Shown here: piece after piece, positions 24,750-32,479 of the stretch | Numbering within the stretch: position 1 is the stretch's first letter | Layout of the letters: the number at the start of each line of letters is the position of its first letter | DNA from: Streptomyces triticagri | Lineage (GTDB): Bacteria; Actinomycetota; Actinomycetes; Streptomycetales; Streptomycetaceae | Length of the DNA: 35,958 nucleotides | Assembly (NCBI RefSeq): GCF_003429565.1 | Contig: NZ_QUAK01000149.1 | Span: forward strand, 184,768-220,725 | Reading direction: 5' to 3' | The notes under the pieces: model-generated | What the model was told of the DNA's origin: nothing | What the model saw: only the letters and a program-made list of their open reading frames with translations | The model's database searches: none | Translations under genes and position numbers: made by a program

Positions 24750-25685
24750 CTATCCCAGCGCGCGGAGTCCGGGCACGAAGGTCACCAGGAGGGGCGCGAG
24801 CGGCACCAGGGCGGACACGGCCGTGAGCCGCAGCCGCCGGCCCGCGGTCAGCCGCGGCAGCGGGCTGAGCAGCCGGTTCACCCGCGCCGGCACCTCGGCC
24901 TGTGGCACCGCGCACGGCCCGAACACGCCGCGGTGCTCGTTGAGTTCGACAAGGGCGAGCGCGATGGTGAGCCGGCCGAAGCGGCGCGAGGCGACGTCGT
25001 CCGCGGCCAGCTCGACCAGCCGGTGCATCTCGTCACGGAACGCCGCGAAGACCGGCACCTGCGGGAAACCCGCGGCGAGCGCACCGGAGGAGTGCAGCAG
25101 CCAGTCGTGCCGCGCCTGTGCGTGGCCCTGCTCGTGTGCCAGTACGGCATCGAGCTGACGGCCCTTCAGGCGGTGCAACGCGGCCGTGGTGATGACCAGT
25201 TGGGGAGCGGCGCCGGGCAGCCACCAGGCGTCGGGCCGCTCGCCCTCGAGCACCACGAGCCGGTCCGAACCGGGTTCCTCGCCGGGCAACAGGGGTGCAC
25301 GGACGACGAGTTCGGCCCTGCGCTGCCGGCGCCGGGCACGTGCCCGTACGATCTCGCGGGTCAGCATGGCGGCCGTCCAGACGCCGCCGAGGGCGAGGGC
25401 CACCGCGGTCGCGGCCGCCCAGGGGCCCGCGGCCTGCAGCGCGTAGGCCTCCATCACACCGTGCGGGGCGCCCGCGAAGACCTGGCCGCGGACGGCCTGC
25501 CAGGCTGCGGAGGCACTGAGGATCATGGAGAGGGCGCAGCAGAGGATCACTGCGGCCACCACGCACTGCCAGGCCCACAGGGCCACCACCGGCTCGCGGT
25601 CCGGCCATTGGGCCCTGGCGAGCAGGCGCGGTCCAAGCACGGCGGTCAGCGCACCGAGCATCAGCAGGGCGACGGAGACCATCAT
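24750..25685 (-). CDS. M56-family (BlaR1-like) membrane metallopeptidase
   Basis: 311 residues. Three N-terminal hydrophobic helices and one C-terminal helix flank a cytosolic zincin domain with HEQGH (H184, E185, H188) and the third ligand in VELAADD (E225). M56 proteins such as BlaR1 cleave a BlaI-type repressor; here no BlaI gene adjoins, so the partner is unknown. This form lacks the extracellular sensor domain. Two adjacent ATGs exist; the outer one is six bases after TAGGCT, fitting a leaderless mRNA. It heads a probable operon with PAP2 and HAD genes. Confidence 0.9.
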   Translation of the reverse strand: MMVSVALLMLGALTAVLGPRLLARAQWPDREPVVALWAWQCVVAAVILCCALSMILSASAAWQAVRGQVFAGAPHGVMEAYALQAAGPWAAATAVALALGGVWTAAMLTREIVRARARRRQRRAELVVRAPLLPGEEPGSDRLVVLEGERPDAWWLPGAAPQLVITTAALHRLKGRQLDAVLAHEQGHAQARHDWLLHSSGALAAGFPQVPVFAAFRDEMHRLVELAADDVASRRFGRLTIALALVELNEHRGVFGPCAVPQAEVPARVNRLLSPLPRLTAGRRLRLTAVSALVPLAPLLVTFVPGLRALG

Positions 25686-25691
25686 GGGTCC

Positions 25692-25697
25692 AGCCTA
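25692..25697 (-). promoter_or_regulatory. -10 hexamer of the M56 gene
   Basis: TAGGCT on the minus strand with exactly six bases before the ATG at 25685. A leaderless transcript is likely. No convincing -35. Confidence 0.45.
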
Positions 25698-25805
25698 TGA
25701 GACCCGCACCACTCGGCGATACGGACGGCCGTGGCAAGTGACGGACGCCACGAGCGGGGGGACAGACAGCGGGAAAGCCCGCTCCGGGATGCGAGGCACG
25801 GCGTC

Positions 25806-26375
25806 TCACATGGTGAGCAGCATCGCGAGCATGCCGATCCCCATCGAGAGCCGGCAGGCCGTCGCCAGCTCCGGCCGATCGCCCCAACCGGAACCGCCCG
25901 CCGCCGCGACGCCCGCGGCGCCCACCGGCACCAGCCGGAAGCCGGCGACCAGCACATACGCCCCGTAGTACACGAGCAGCAGCGCCGTGAGCACCGGAGC
26001 ACCCGCACCGGAGTGGCCGGCGTGCCCCGCATGCGCGGTGGACGCGGCGGCGGGCGCGGCCATCACCACCGCCATGTACACCATCGCCAGGGTCCCCACC
26101 AGATGGTGCAGATGGTGGGCCGAGGAGCGGGCCGCCCACAGAGCACGGACCGCCGCCACCCCGAAGGCCACCGCCATGACGGTCCACAGCCACGGAGGCG
26201 GCCCGAACACGGCGGCCGGCACGGCCATCAGCGCCATCCCGAAGCCCATCGCGGCCTCCGAGCCCGCCGCCGTACGCTGCTCCTCGACCCTGCTGCGCAT
26301 CCGCAGCAGGCAGTAGGCGCCGGTGGCCGCGCACAGCGCCACGAGCAGCCACCCCACCGCAGCATGACCGTGCAC
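25806..26375 (-). CDS. DUF5134-type integral membrane protein
   Basis: 189 residues with about six hydrophobic helices and little outside the membrane. Histidines cluster in SSAHHLHHLVG and HAGHAGHSG, suggesting metal binding, possibly copper; this is inference. The architecture matches proteins of the DUF5134 family that lie beside M56 peptidase genes in Streptomyces, as I recall it. The GTG start (VHGHAAVGWLL) is chosen because GGAGG is eight bases upstream. No function is established. Confidence 0.78.
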   Translation of the reverse strand: MHGHAAVGWLLVALCAATGAYCLLRMRSRVEEQRTAAGSEAAMGFGMALMAVPAAVFGPPPWLWTVMAVAFGVAAVRALWAARSSAHHLHHLVGTLAMVYMAVVMAAPAAASTAHAGHAGHSGAGAPVLTALLLVYYGAYVLVAGFRLVPVGAAGVAAAGGSGWGDRPELATACRLSMGIGMLAMLLTM

Positions 26376-26508
26376 CGCTGACCTCCCCCGGACGACGTCG
26401 TCGAGGAGGTGATGCCCACGGCGGCCCGTGCGCACGCGGCGCAAGGAGGTACGCGGGGGAGCGCGAGGGGGCGGACAGCGGGCGCCGTCGGTGCCTGGCG
26501 CGGGTGCC

Positions 26509-27786
26509 TCAGCGCAGCTTCACGGGCAGCGAGTCCACGCCGTACACGATCGAGAGCTTGCGGAAGTCGAGCTCCTCGGGGGCCACGGCCAACCGCAGGT
26601 CGGGGAAGCGCCGTACCAGGGCGGGGTAGGCCGCGCGGAGTTCCATCCGGGCCAGTTCGGCGCCGATGCAGCGGTGGATGCCGTAACCGAAGGCGAGATG
26701 GCCGGACGCCTTGCGGTGCGGATCGAAACCACCGGAGTCGCCGGTGAAGCCCGCGTCGCGGTCGGCGCCGCTCAGCGAGCAGATGACCATGTCGCCCTTG
26801 GGTATCCGGGCGCCCGCTATCTCGATGTCCTCGCGCGCGAAACGCGGGAACGCCATCTGTACGACGGTGAGATACCGCAGCGCCTCCTCGACGAACGGAG
26901 CGGCCGCGGCGTCGTCGTCACGCAGCCGCTGTGCCGTCTCCGGGTGCTGCAGCAGGACCAGCGAGCCGAGCGCGAGCATGCTCGCGGTGGTCTCGAAGCC
27001 ACCGGTCAGTACGCCGTCGGCAAGACCGGCGAGCTCGTCGTCGCCCACGCTGTCGCCGTGCTCCTTGACGATCATGCCGAGCAGTCCGTCTCCGGGCGAC
27101 TCGCGCTCCTTCTTCACCACATCGCGGAAGTACGACAGCGAGGCGGACATCGCACCCAGCGGCGCCGTGGCGCCCGCGAACAGGTCGAAGCGCTCCATCG
27201 CGAGCTGCTGGAAGTCGTGCCGGTCCTCGTAGGGCACCCCGAGCAGTTCGCAGATGGTCAGCGACGGGATCGGCAGCGCGAAGGACTTGACCAGGTCGAC
27301 CGGGCCGGTGCTCCGCTCCATCGCGGACAGCTGCTGCTCGACGATGTCGTCGATCCGCGGGGTGAGCCGGCGCAGCCGCCGCATCGTGAACTCGGGAGTG
27401 AGGATCCGCCGGAGCCGGGTGTGCACCGGAGGGTCACTGAAACCGAGGCCGCCCGGGTTCTGCTCCTCGACCACCCCGGCGTTCCCCGCGAGGTTCGTGA
27501 AGTCGTTGCTGAAGCCGTCCGCGGAGCCGAGGACCGCCTTGACCTCCTCGTGCCCGGTCACCACCCAGGCATCCATGCCGAACGGCAGCGGCACGCGGTG
27601 CAGCGGTGACTCCTCGCGGAGTTCGCCGAGTTGGGGGACGGGGTCGAGCCCGACCCGTTTCAGGGGCATCAGGAGGGTGTCGGGCAACAGAGCCATGGTC
27701 GAGGAACCGAGGCCGTGCTTCTGGATCCGCGCCAGATAGGTGCGCCCGAGCCGCGCGGCGATGCGGGAACGGAGACTGGCCCTCAA
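26509..27786 (-). CDS. Cytochrome P450
   Basis: A soluble bacterial P450 of about 425 residues. The I-helix has LTGGFETTAS (oxygen-activating E-T-T), the K-helix ExxR is EEALRYL, and the heme loop is FGYGIHRCIGAELARMEL with the iron-ligating Cys373. HTRLRRIL in the C-helix is also typical. It hydroxylates an unknown, probably hydrophobic or polyketide-like, substrate. The TTG start gives LRASLRSRIAARLGRTYLAR and has CTGGAG seven bases upstream; an in-frame ATG at 27858 would add 24 residues without a ribosome-binding site. No ferredoxin gene is adjacent. Confidence 0.92.
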   Translation of the reverse strand: MRASLRSRIAARLGRTYLARIQKHGLGSSTMALLPDTLLMPLKRVGLDPVPQLGELREESPLHRVPLPFGMDAWVVTGHEEVKAVLGSADGFSNDFTNLAGNAGVVEEQNPGGLGFSDPPVHTRLRRILTPEFTMRRLRRLTPRIDDIVEQQLSAMERSTGPVDLVKSFALPIPSLTICELLGVPYEDRHDFQQLAMERFDLFAGATAPLGAMSASLSYFRDVVKKERESPGDGLLGMIVKEHGDSVGDDELAGLADGVLTGGFETTASMLALGSLVLLQHPETAQRLRDDDAAAAPFVEEALRYLTVVQMAFPRFAREDIEIAGARIPKGDMVICSLSGADRDAGFTGDSGGFDPHRKASGHLAFGYGIHRCIGAELARMELRAAYPALVRRFPDLRLAVAPEELDFRKLSIVYGVDSLPVKLR

Positions 27787-27965
27787 TGTGTGCTCCAGGG
27801 GTGGTCGTGTGGCCGGCACCGGGCGGAACACGGCGCGCACTTGTGGAGCGGTCAGCATAAGTGGCCCCGGCCCGAGGCCAAGTGGTGATCGGCGGGACAG
27901 AACGGATCTTTCGGGGTCTTCGCAGCGTCTGCACGGCGCGTGGCGCTCGTCTCATCGTGCCCGGC

Positions 27966-28352
27966 TCAGGGCCGGTGGCGCAGCGGGTGGTCGGCCGGGA
28001 CCTCGACGATCGCGATGCGTACGCCGTCGGGATCGGAGATCCACATCTCGATCAGGCCCCACGGTTCCTGGCGCGGTTCGCGCAGGATCTCCACGCCGGC
28101 CGCCTGCAGCTCCCGGTGGGCGGCCGCCGCGTCCGCCACCTGGAGCCAGAGCTGGAGGCCGGGGGTGGGCGGTGTCTCGGACCGGCCCGACACTTCGAGG
28201 AAACCGCCGCCGAGGAAGTAGACGGTGCCCCGTTCCGGCCCGGTGCCGAACTCGCGGTAGACGGCGAGTCCCAGCGCCTCCCCGTAGAAGGCGCGGCTCC
28301 GCTCGGGGTCGGTGGGATGCAGAAGGGTGCGACTGCTCAGTACCTGAACCAT
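27966..28352 (-). CDS. VOC-family (glyoxalase/bleomycin-resistance fold) protein
   Basis: 128 residues, one VOC domain made of two beta-alpha-beta-beta-beta units: SRTLLHPTDPERSRAFYGEALGL, then GTVYFLGGGFLEV, and LQLWLQVADAAAAHRELQAAGVEI with WGLIEMWISDPDGVRIAIVEVP. The terminal Glu in IVEVP is the usual metal ligand. Reaction unknown: lyase, dioxygenase-like or binding protein. The ATG is six bases after TAGCCT, so a leaderless mRNA is likely. It precedes the P450 gene on the same strand. Confidence 0.9.
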   Translation of the reverse strand: MVQVLSSRTLLHPTDPERSRAFYGEALGLAVYREFGTGPERGTVYFLGGGFLEVSGRSETPPTPGLQLWLQVADAAAAHRELQAAGVEILREPRQEPWGLIEMWISDPDGVRIAIVEVPADHPLRHRP

Positions 28353-28358
28353 GCCGGA

Positions 28359-28364
28359 AGGCTA
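28359..28364 (-). promoter_or_regulatory. -10 hexamer of the VOC gene
   Basis: TAGCCT on the minus strand, six bases before the ATG; leaderless arrangement. No ribosome-binding sequence is present. Confidence 0.5.
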
Positions 28365-28512
28365 GGGGGTGTCTTTCGGATCAGGCCGGATCGGGCCGTG
28401 GCGTCCGCGCTACGCTCGGGATCGCCACGGCGGAGACGACGGCCCGCGAGCCTTCGCTGCGAACCCGTGACCGCGAGAGATGTGTGTGATGCGAACGAAA
28501 GGCCCCCGGACC

Positions 28513-29067
28513 ATGGACACCGCTGCCCGCACCGGCGACCCGTCACTGACCTTCCGGGACGCGGTCGAGTCCGACGCCGCCGCCCTCGTCGAGCTCATCG
28601 ACTCCGCCTACCGCGGCGATGCCAGCCGGGCCGGCTGGACCACCGAGGCGGATCTGCTCGGCGGGCAGCGCACGGACCGGGACGCGGTGCTCGAGGTGAT
28701 CGAGGCGCCCGGCAGCAGGCTCGTGGTGGTGGAGCGGGACGGCGAGCTGATCGCCTGCTGCCAGCTGGAACACCGCGGCACCGCCGCCTACTTCGGCATG
28801 TTCGCGGTCCGTCCCGCGCTGCAGGGCGGCGGTCTCGGCAGGACGATCATCGCCGAGGCCGAACGCACGGCGCGCGAGGCGTGGGGCGTACGCACCATGG
28901 AGATGACCGTCATCTCGGCCCGGGAGGACCTGATCGCCTGGTACGAGCGCCGCGGCTATCGCCGTACGGGCACGATGAGCCCCTTCCCGTACGGCGACGA
29001 GCGCTTCGGCATCCCGCAGCGCGCGGATCTCGAATTCGAGCTGCTCGTCAAGGACTTGACCGCGTAG
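28513..29067 (+). CDS. GNAT-family N-acetyltransferase
   Basis: 184 residues. The N-terminal FRDAVESDAAALVELIDSAYRG is the usual first strand and helix. LIACCQLEHRGTAAYFGMFAVRP is followed by the acetyl-CoA loop ALQGGGLGRTIIAEAER (Q/R-x-x-G-x-G/A) and the AWYERRGYRRTG motif near the end. The acceptor is unknown. Start chosen as MDTAARTGDP; in-frame ATGs at 28480 and 28489 would add 8-11 residues. A weak -10 TACGCT is at 28411-28416. Confidence 0.88.
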   Translation: MDTAARTGDPSLTFRDAVESDAAALVELIDSAYRGDASRAGWTTEADLLGGQRTDRDAVLEVIEAPGSRLVVVERDGELIACCQLEHRGTAAYFGMFAVRPALQGGGLGRTIIAEAERTAREAWGVRTMEMTVISAREDLIAWYERRGYRRTGTMSPFPYGDERFGIPQRADLEFELLVKDLTA

Positions 29068-29129
29068 CGCAGCCGCAGCGTCTTGCAGCCGTCTCGTGGC
29101 GCAGCCACTCTCGAGGCCCGCGCGATCGG

Positions 29130-29813
29130 TCAGGCGGTGAACCGTCCGGTGCGTTTGATCTCGGGGTAGTCCGTGGTGGCGCCGTCCAGGGCCAGCGCGC
29201 GCACCAGGCGCAGGTGGTCCTGAGTGTTGACCACCCAGCCGAAGATCCGCAGATCGGCCTTGCGGGCGAGCTCGACCGTCTCCAGGGTCAGCCGCCGGAT
29301 GTTCAGGACGAGGGTGCCGGCGCCGACGGCCGTGGCGCGCTCCACCACCTCGGGGCCGTAGCGGCTCGCGACCAGTGCCGTACGTACGCCCGGCACCAGG
29401 CGGGTGATCTCGGCGAGCGCCTCGTCGTGGAAGGAGATGACCTCGACGCGTGGCGCGAGATCGCGCTCGTTCATCACCTCGGCGAGCGCCCGGGCGGCCG
29501 CGACGTCCTTGATCTCCGCCTGCAGCGGCGCGGTGACGGCCTCCAGGACTTCCTCGAAGACGGGGATCTGCTCACCGCCGCCGGCATCGAGCTCGCGGAG
29601 TTCGGTGAGGGTCTTCTCGGTGATCGCGCCCTTGCCGTCCGTGGTGCGGTCGACCTGTGCATCGTGCATGACGACCAGGGCGCCGTCCTTGCTCAGGTGC
29701 AGATCCAGTTCGATGAGGTCGAGGCCCGCCTGTTCGGCGCGCACGAAGGAACGGAGAGTGTTCTCCGGCTCCACGCCCATGACCCCGCGATGACCGATGA
29801 AGAGGAAGTTCAA
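29130..29813 (-). CDS. Glycerophosphodiester phosphodiesterase
   Basis: Hydrolyses glycerophosphodiesters to glycerol-3-phosphate and an alcohol. 227 residues, the short cytosolic form. The catalytic pair His8 and His50 sits in FIGHRGVMGVEPENTLRSF and LVVMHD, and metal ligands Glu35 and Asp37 in LIELDLHLSKDG. DRTTDGKG and, at the end, GWVVNTQDHL and GATTDYPE are all typical. The start is TTG: the protein must begin just before the GHRG motif and no ATG or GTG is available there. A possible -10 TAGGCT lies at 29883-29888. Confidence 0.93.
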   Translation of the reverse strand: MNFLFIGHRGVMGVEPENTLRSFVRAEQAGLDLIELDLHLSKDGALVVMHDAQVDRTTDGKGAITEKTLTELRELDAGGGEQIPVFEEVLEAVTAPLQAEIKDVAAARALAEVMNERDLAPRVEVISFHDEALAEITRLVPGVRTALVASRYGPEVVERATAVGAGTLVLNIRRLTLETVELARKADLRIFGWVVNTQDHLRLVRALALDGATTDYPEIKRTGRFTA

Positions 29814-30254
29814 GGTTCACTCGCTTCCGTCGGCGGCGACTCTCCGAGCGGCACGGTCCCTGTGCGGCTCGGACAAGGCCGCAGCCTAACGGCCCGCTCG
29901 TACAAAGGAACCGGCCCGCACGGCAGAAACGGAATGCGCCGAGCGCCGCTTCGGCCGCTCCGGTCCTCCTGCCTCGGGTGCAGACCGGCGAACGGCCGCC
30001 GTGATGGGCCGCCCGTCTCACCCGTGCGTGGGCGATTCCCGCCGCCCTTGACCACCGCGGTCGGCCGTCACCCCCGCCGGAGTCGGCCGTCGGGAGCTCA
30101 TCGCCCCGTGCGTCGGTGGAAACGGAAGATTGCAGGAAAACGTCCGGTGAAAGCCGGGGGTGCGCAGGAGGATCTGCCGGGGGTCCCCTTGTGGGGAGGA
30201 ACCGCGCATGCATACGGTGGTGCCTACGCGAGGTTCTCCCGTGGAGGAAGTGAC
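29814..30254. other. 440-bp divergent spacer without a supportable gene
   Basis: Between the phosphodiesterase and DUF6421 genes. It holds promoter elements at both ends (29883-29888 minus; 30189-30218 plus) and short GC-rich self-complementary pieces such as CCCC-TTGT-GGGG (about 30185-30196). No reading frame here shows convincing coding character. Confidence 0.6.
30189..30218 (+). promoter_or_regulatory. Probable promoter of the DUF6421 operon
   Basis: TTGTGG (30189-30194), an 18-bp spacer and TACGGT (30213-30218) resemble a vegetative Streptomyces promoter. The expected leader is about 30 nt with the ribosome-binding site GGAGGAAG. Confidence 0.55.
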
Positions 30255-31697
30255 ATGACGGAAATTCTTGAGCCGACTGCCGTACGAGAGGACGTTCCTC
30301 CCGCCGGACGGGTCGTCGACCACCCGGCCTGGCCGCGGCTCAAGGACGCCGTGGAGGAGATCAGGCCCTGGCAGTCCGCGGACGGATCCATCGACTTCGA
30401 CTCCGGGGACGCTCCCAGCCGCCCGGAGGCCGAAGCCGCCGTGGACCGGGTCATAGCAGGCGTCGAAGAGCTCACCGCCCTGCTGCCGCACGACGCGGAG
30501 TACCACCGCGCCCTGGCCGCCGACCTCCGCCGCTGGGCCGCGGACGGCTTCGGCGTACCGGACTTCCTGGACTCGCTGCTCGCCTTCCAGCCGGCCGCCC
30601 ACCGCGCCGACGGACTGCAGCACCTGGTCGTCTTCGCCATGTACACCCAGAACGGCAACCCCGACCGCAACCTCGAGGCCGTCGTGCTGCGCATGGTCTG
30701 GCCCGACTGGCTGGCCGAGCTCGAGCGCACCCGCTACGACAACCCCATGTTCTGCGGCATCACCTTCGAGGACTTCACCTCCGGCTACGACACCAACTCG
30801 GCGGTGCTCTTCCCCGAGACGATCGCCGTCCGCGAGGCGCCCGAGCGCTTCAGCTGGGGCGGCATCTTCTGCGACCGCGAGGCCGCACGCTTCCGCCGCG
30901 TCACCGAGTCCGCCGTCGACATCCTCGGTCTCGAACTGCCCGACGACATCCGCGCGATGATCGCCGACCAGGACCGCTGCCAGCAGGCGTTCGTGCTCTG
31001 GGACATGGTCCACGACCGCACCCACAGCCACGGCGACCTGCCCTTCGACCCATTCATGATCAAGCAGCGCCAGCCGTTCTGGATGTACGGCCTCGAGGAG
31101 CTGCGCTGCGACCTGACCGCCTTCAAGGAGGCCGTGAAGCTGGAGGCCGACGGCGTACCGCAGGGCCGCGACGTCCAGTACGCGGTGCTCTTCGACCGGA
31201 TGTTCCGCTTCCCCGTCACCGGCGAGCGCGTACGCAACTACGACGGACTCGGCGGCCAGCTCCTCTTCGCCTACCTCCACCAGCACGACGTGGTCCGCTG
31301 GACGGACAACAAGCTCCACATCGACTGGGACCGCGCCCCCGAGGTCACCAACCGGCTCTGCGGCGAGATCGAGGACCTGTACCGCGCGGGCATCGACCGC
31401 CCCAAGCTCGTCCACTGGTTCGCCGCGTACGACCTGGTCTCCCGCTATCTCTCGCCGCACCCCGGATCCCGCTGGGCCAAGGGCCCCGACGCCCTCGACG
31501 TGTCCCAGCCGCCCCGCAAACTCGTGGACGACGTGCTTCCGGACGAGTTTCCGCTCAGCATGTTCTATGAGGCACTCCGCAAGAAGCTCAAGGGTGTGAT
31601 CGCGTCGACCCGGGGCATCACGGGATCGAGCACGGCAGGGGCGAGCGCGGCGCAAGCCGCCCGAGTGGAGCCGACGGTGGCGTCGGGGGCCGCGTGA
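30255..31697 (+). CDS. DUF6421-type protein of unknown function
   Basis: 480 residues, no signal peptide or membrane segment. ATG with GGAGGA nine bases upstream. I recognise it as DUF6421, an actinobacterial family without known function. The protein is acidic, rich in Trp, His and Phe. Notable is a pattern HDRTHSHGD (H253, D254, H257, H259) followed at E281-D286 by EELRCD. It recalls zincin metallopeptidases of the M49 type (HExxxH then EECRxD), with Asp in place of the first Glu. The last 30 residues are a low-complexity Ala/Ser/Thr tail. First gene of a three-gene operon; its stop overlaps a GTGA of the next frame. Confidence 0.8.
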   Translation: MTEILEPTAVREDVPPAGRVVDHPAWPRLKDAVEEIRPWQSADGSIDFDSGDAPSRPEAEAAVDRVIAGVEELTALLPHDAEYHRALAADLRRWAADGFGVPDFLDSLLAFQPAAHRADGLQHLVVFAMYTQNGNPDRNLEAVVLRMVWPDWLAELERTRYDNPMFCGITFEDFTSGYDTNSAVLFPETIAVREAPERFSWGGIFCDREAARFRRVTESAVDILGLELPDDIRAMIADQDRCQQAFVLWDMVHDRTHSHGDLPFDPFMIKQRQPFWMYGLEELRCDLTAFKEAVKLEADGVPQGRDVQYAVLFDRMFRFPVTGERVRNYDGLGGQLLFAYLHQHDVVRWTDNKLHIDWDRAPEVTNRLCGEIEDLYRAGIDRPKLVHWFAAYDLVSRYLSPHPGSRWAKGPDALDVSQPPRKLVDDVLPDEFPLSMFYEALRKKLKGVIASTRGITGSSTAGASAAQAARVEPTVASGAA

Positions 31698-31723
31698 GCG
31701 ACAGCGGCCCGGAGGAGAAGACC

Positions 31724-32479
31724 ATGAACGGCAACGAGAACGGCGTACTGGGCGGAGCGGTCGTGGCGGTGGCGGGAGCGGCGGGCCCGGCCGGCCGCGC
31801 CACCCTGCTGAGGCTGGCCGAGGCGGGAGCCACCGTCGTCGCCTCCGACGCGGACGCGGCCCGCCTCGCGGAGGCGGTCGACGCGGCGCGCTACGCCCAC
31901 GGCGGGGCGACCGTCACCGGTGACACCGTCGACCTGCTCGACCCGGAGGCCGCCCGCGAATGGGCGCTGCGCACCGAGAAGGAGTTCGGCCGGATCGACG
32001 GCCTGGTGCACCTCGTCGGCGGCTGGCGCGGCAGCGCCTCGTTCATGGAGACCGACCTCGCGGACTGGGAATTCCTTGAGAAGCTCCTGATCCGCACCGT
32101 GCAGAACACCTCCCTCGCCTTCCACGACGGACTGCTGCGCAGCCCCGTGGGCCGCTATCTGCTGATCAGCGCCGCCGGAGCCAGTAAGCCCACCGCGGGC
32201 AACGCGGCCTACTCCGCGGCCAAATCGGCGGCCGAGGCCTGGACCCTCGCGCTCGGCGACGACTTCCGCAAGGCCGGGGGCGAACAGGGCCCGCAGGCGG
32301 CGGCTGTCATCCTGGTGGTCAAGGCGTTGGTGCACGACGCGATGCGCGCCGAGCGGCCCAACGCGAAGTTCGCGGGCTTCACCGACGTGAAGGAGCTGGC
32401 CGAGGCCATCGCCGGCGTCTGGGAGCGGCCCGCCGGTGAAGTGAACGGAACCCGTCTGTGGCTGACCGAGAAGCCGTGA
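31724..32479 (+). CDS. Short-chain dehydrogenase/reductase
   Basis: 251 residues. The Rossmann start is VVAVAGAAGPAGRATLLRLAEAGATVVASD (a GxxGxxG form). IDGLVHLVGGWRG replaces the classic NNAG loop, and the catalytic Ser and Tyr-x-x-x-Lys lie in LLISAAGASKPTAGNAAYSAAK. It should be a NAD(P)-dependent oxidoreductase of unknown substrate. The ATG is preferred because GGAGG lies eight bases upstream; a GTG at 31694, overlapping the DUF6421 stop, would add 10 residues. The stop overlaps the next gene by four bases, so the two are translationally coupled. Confidence 0.9.
   Translation: MNGNENGVLGGAVVAVAGAAGPAGRATLLRLAEAGATVVASDADAARLAEAVDAARYAHGGATVTGDTVDLLDPEAAREWALRTEKEFGRIDGLVHLVGGWRGSASFMETDLADWEFLEKLLIRTVQNTSLAFHDGLLRSPVGRYLLISAAGASKPTAGNAAYSAAKSAAEAWTLALGDDFRKAGGEQGPQAAAVILVVKALVHDAMRAERPNAKFAGFTDVKELAEAIAGVWERPAGEVNGTRLWLTEKP

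Noticed and set aside
29810..30055. 81-codon minus-strand frame in the divergent spacer
   Set aside because: Pro/Arg/Gly-rich composition, no ribosome-binding site and no recognisable motif; it would also occupy the phosphodiesterase promoter.
27861..30254. Extension of the DUF6421 frame to nearly 1280 codons
   Set aside because: It crosses the VOC, GNAT and phosphodiesterase genes in the wrong frames. The start at 30255 has a strong ribosome-binding site.
30208..30258. 16-codon upstream frame overlapping the DUF6421 ATG
   Set aside because: Its ATG lies upstream of or within the proposed -10 hexamer, so it would not be in the transcript, and it has no ribosome-binding site.
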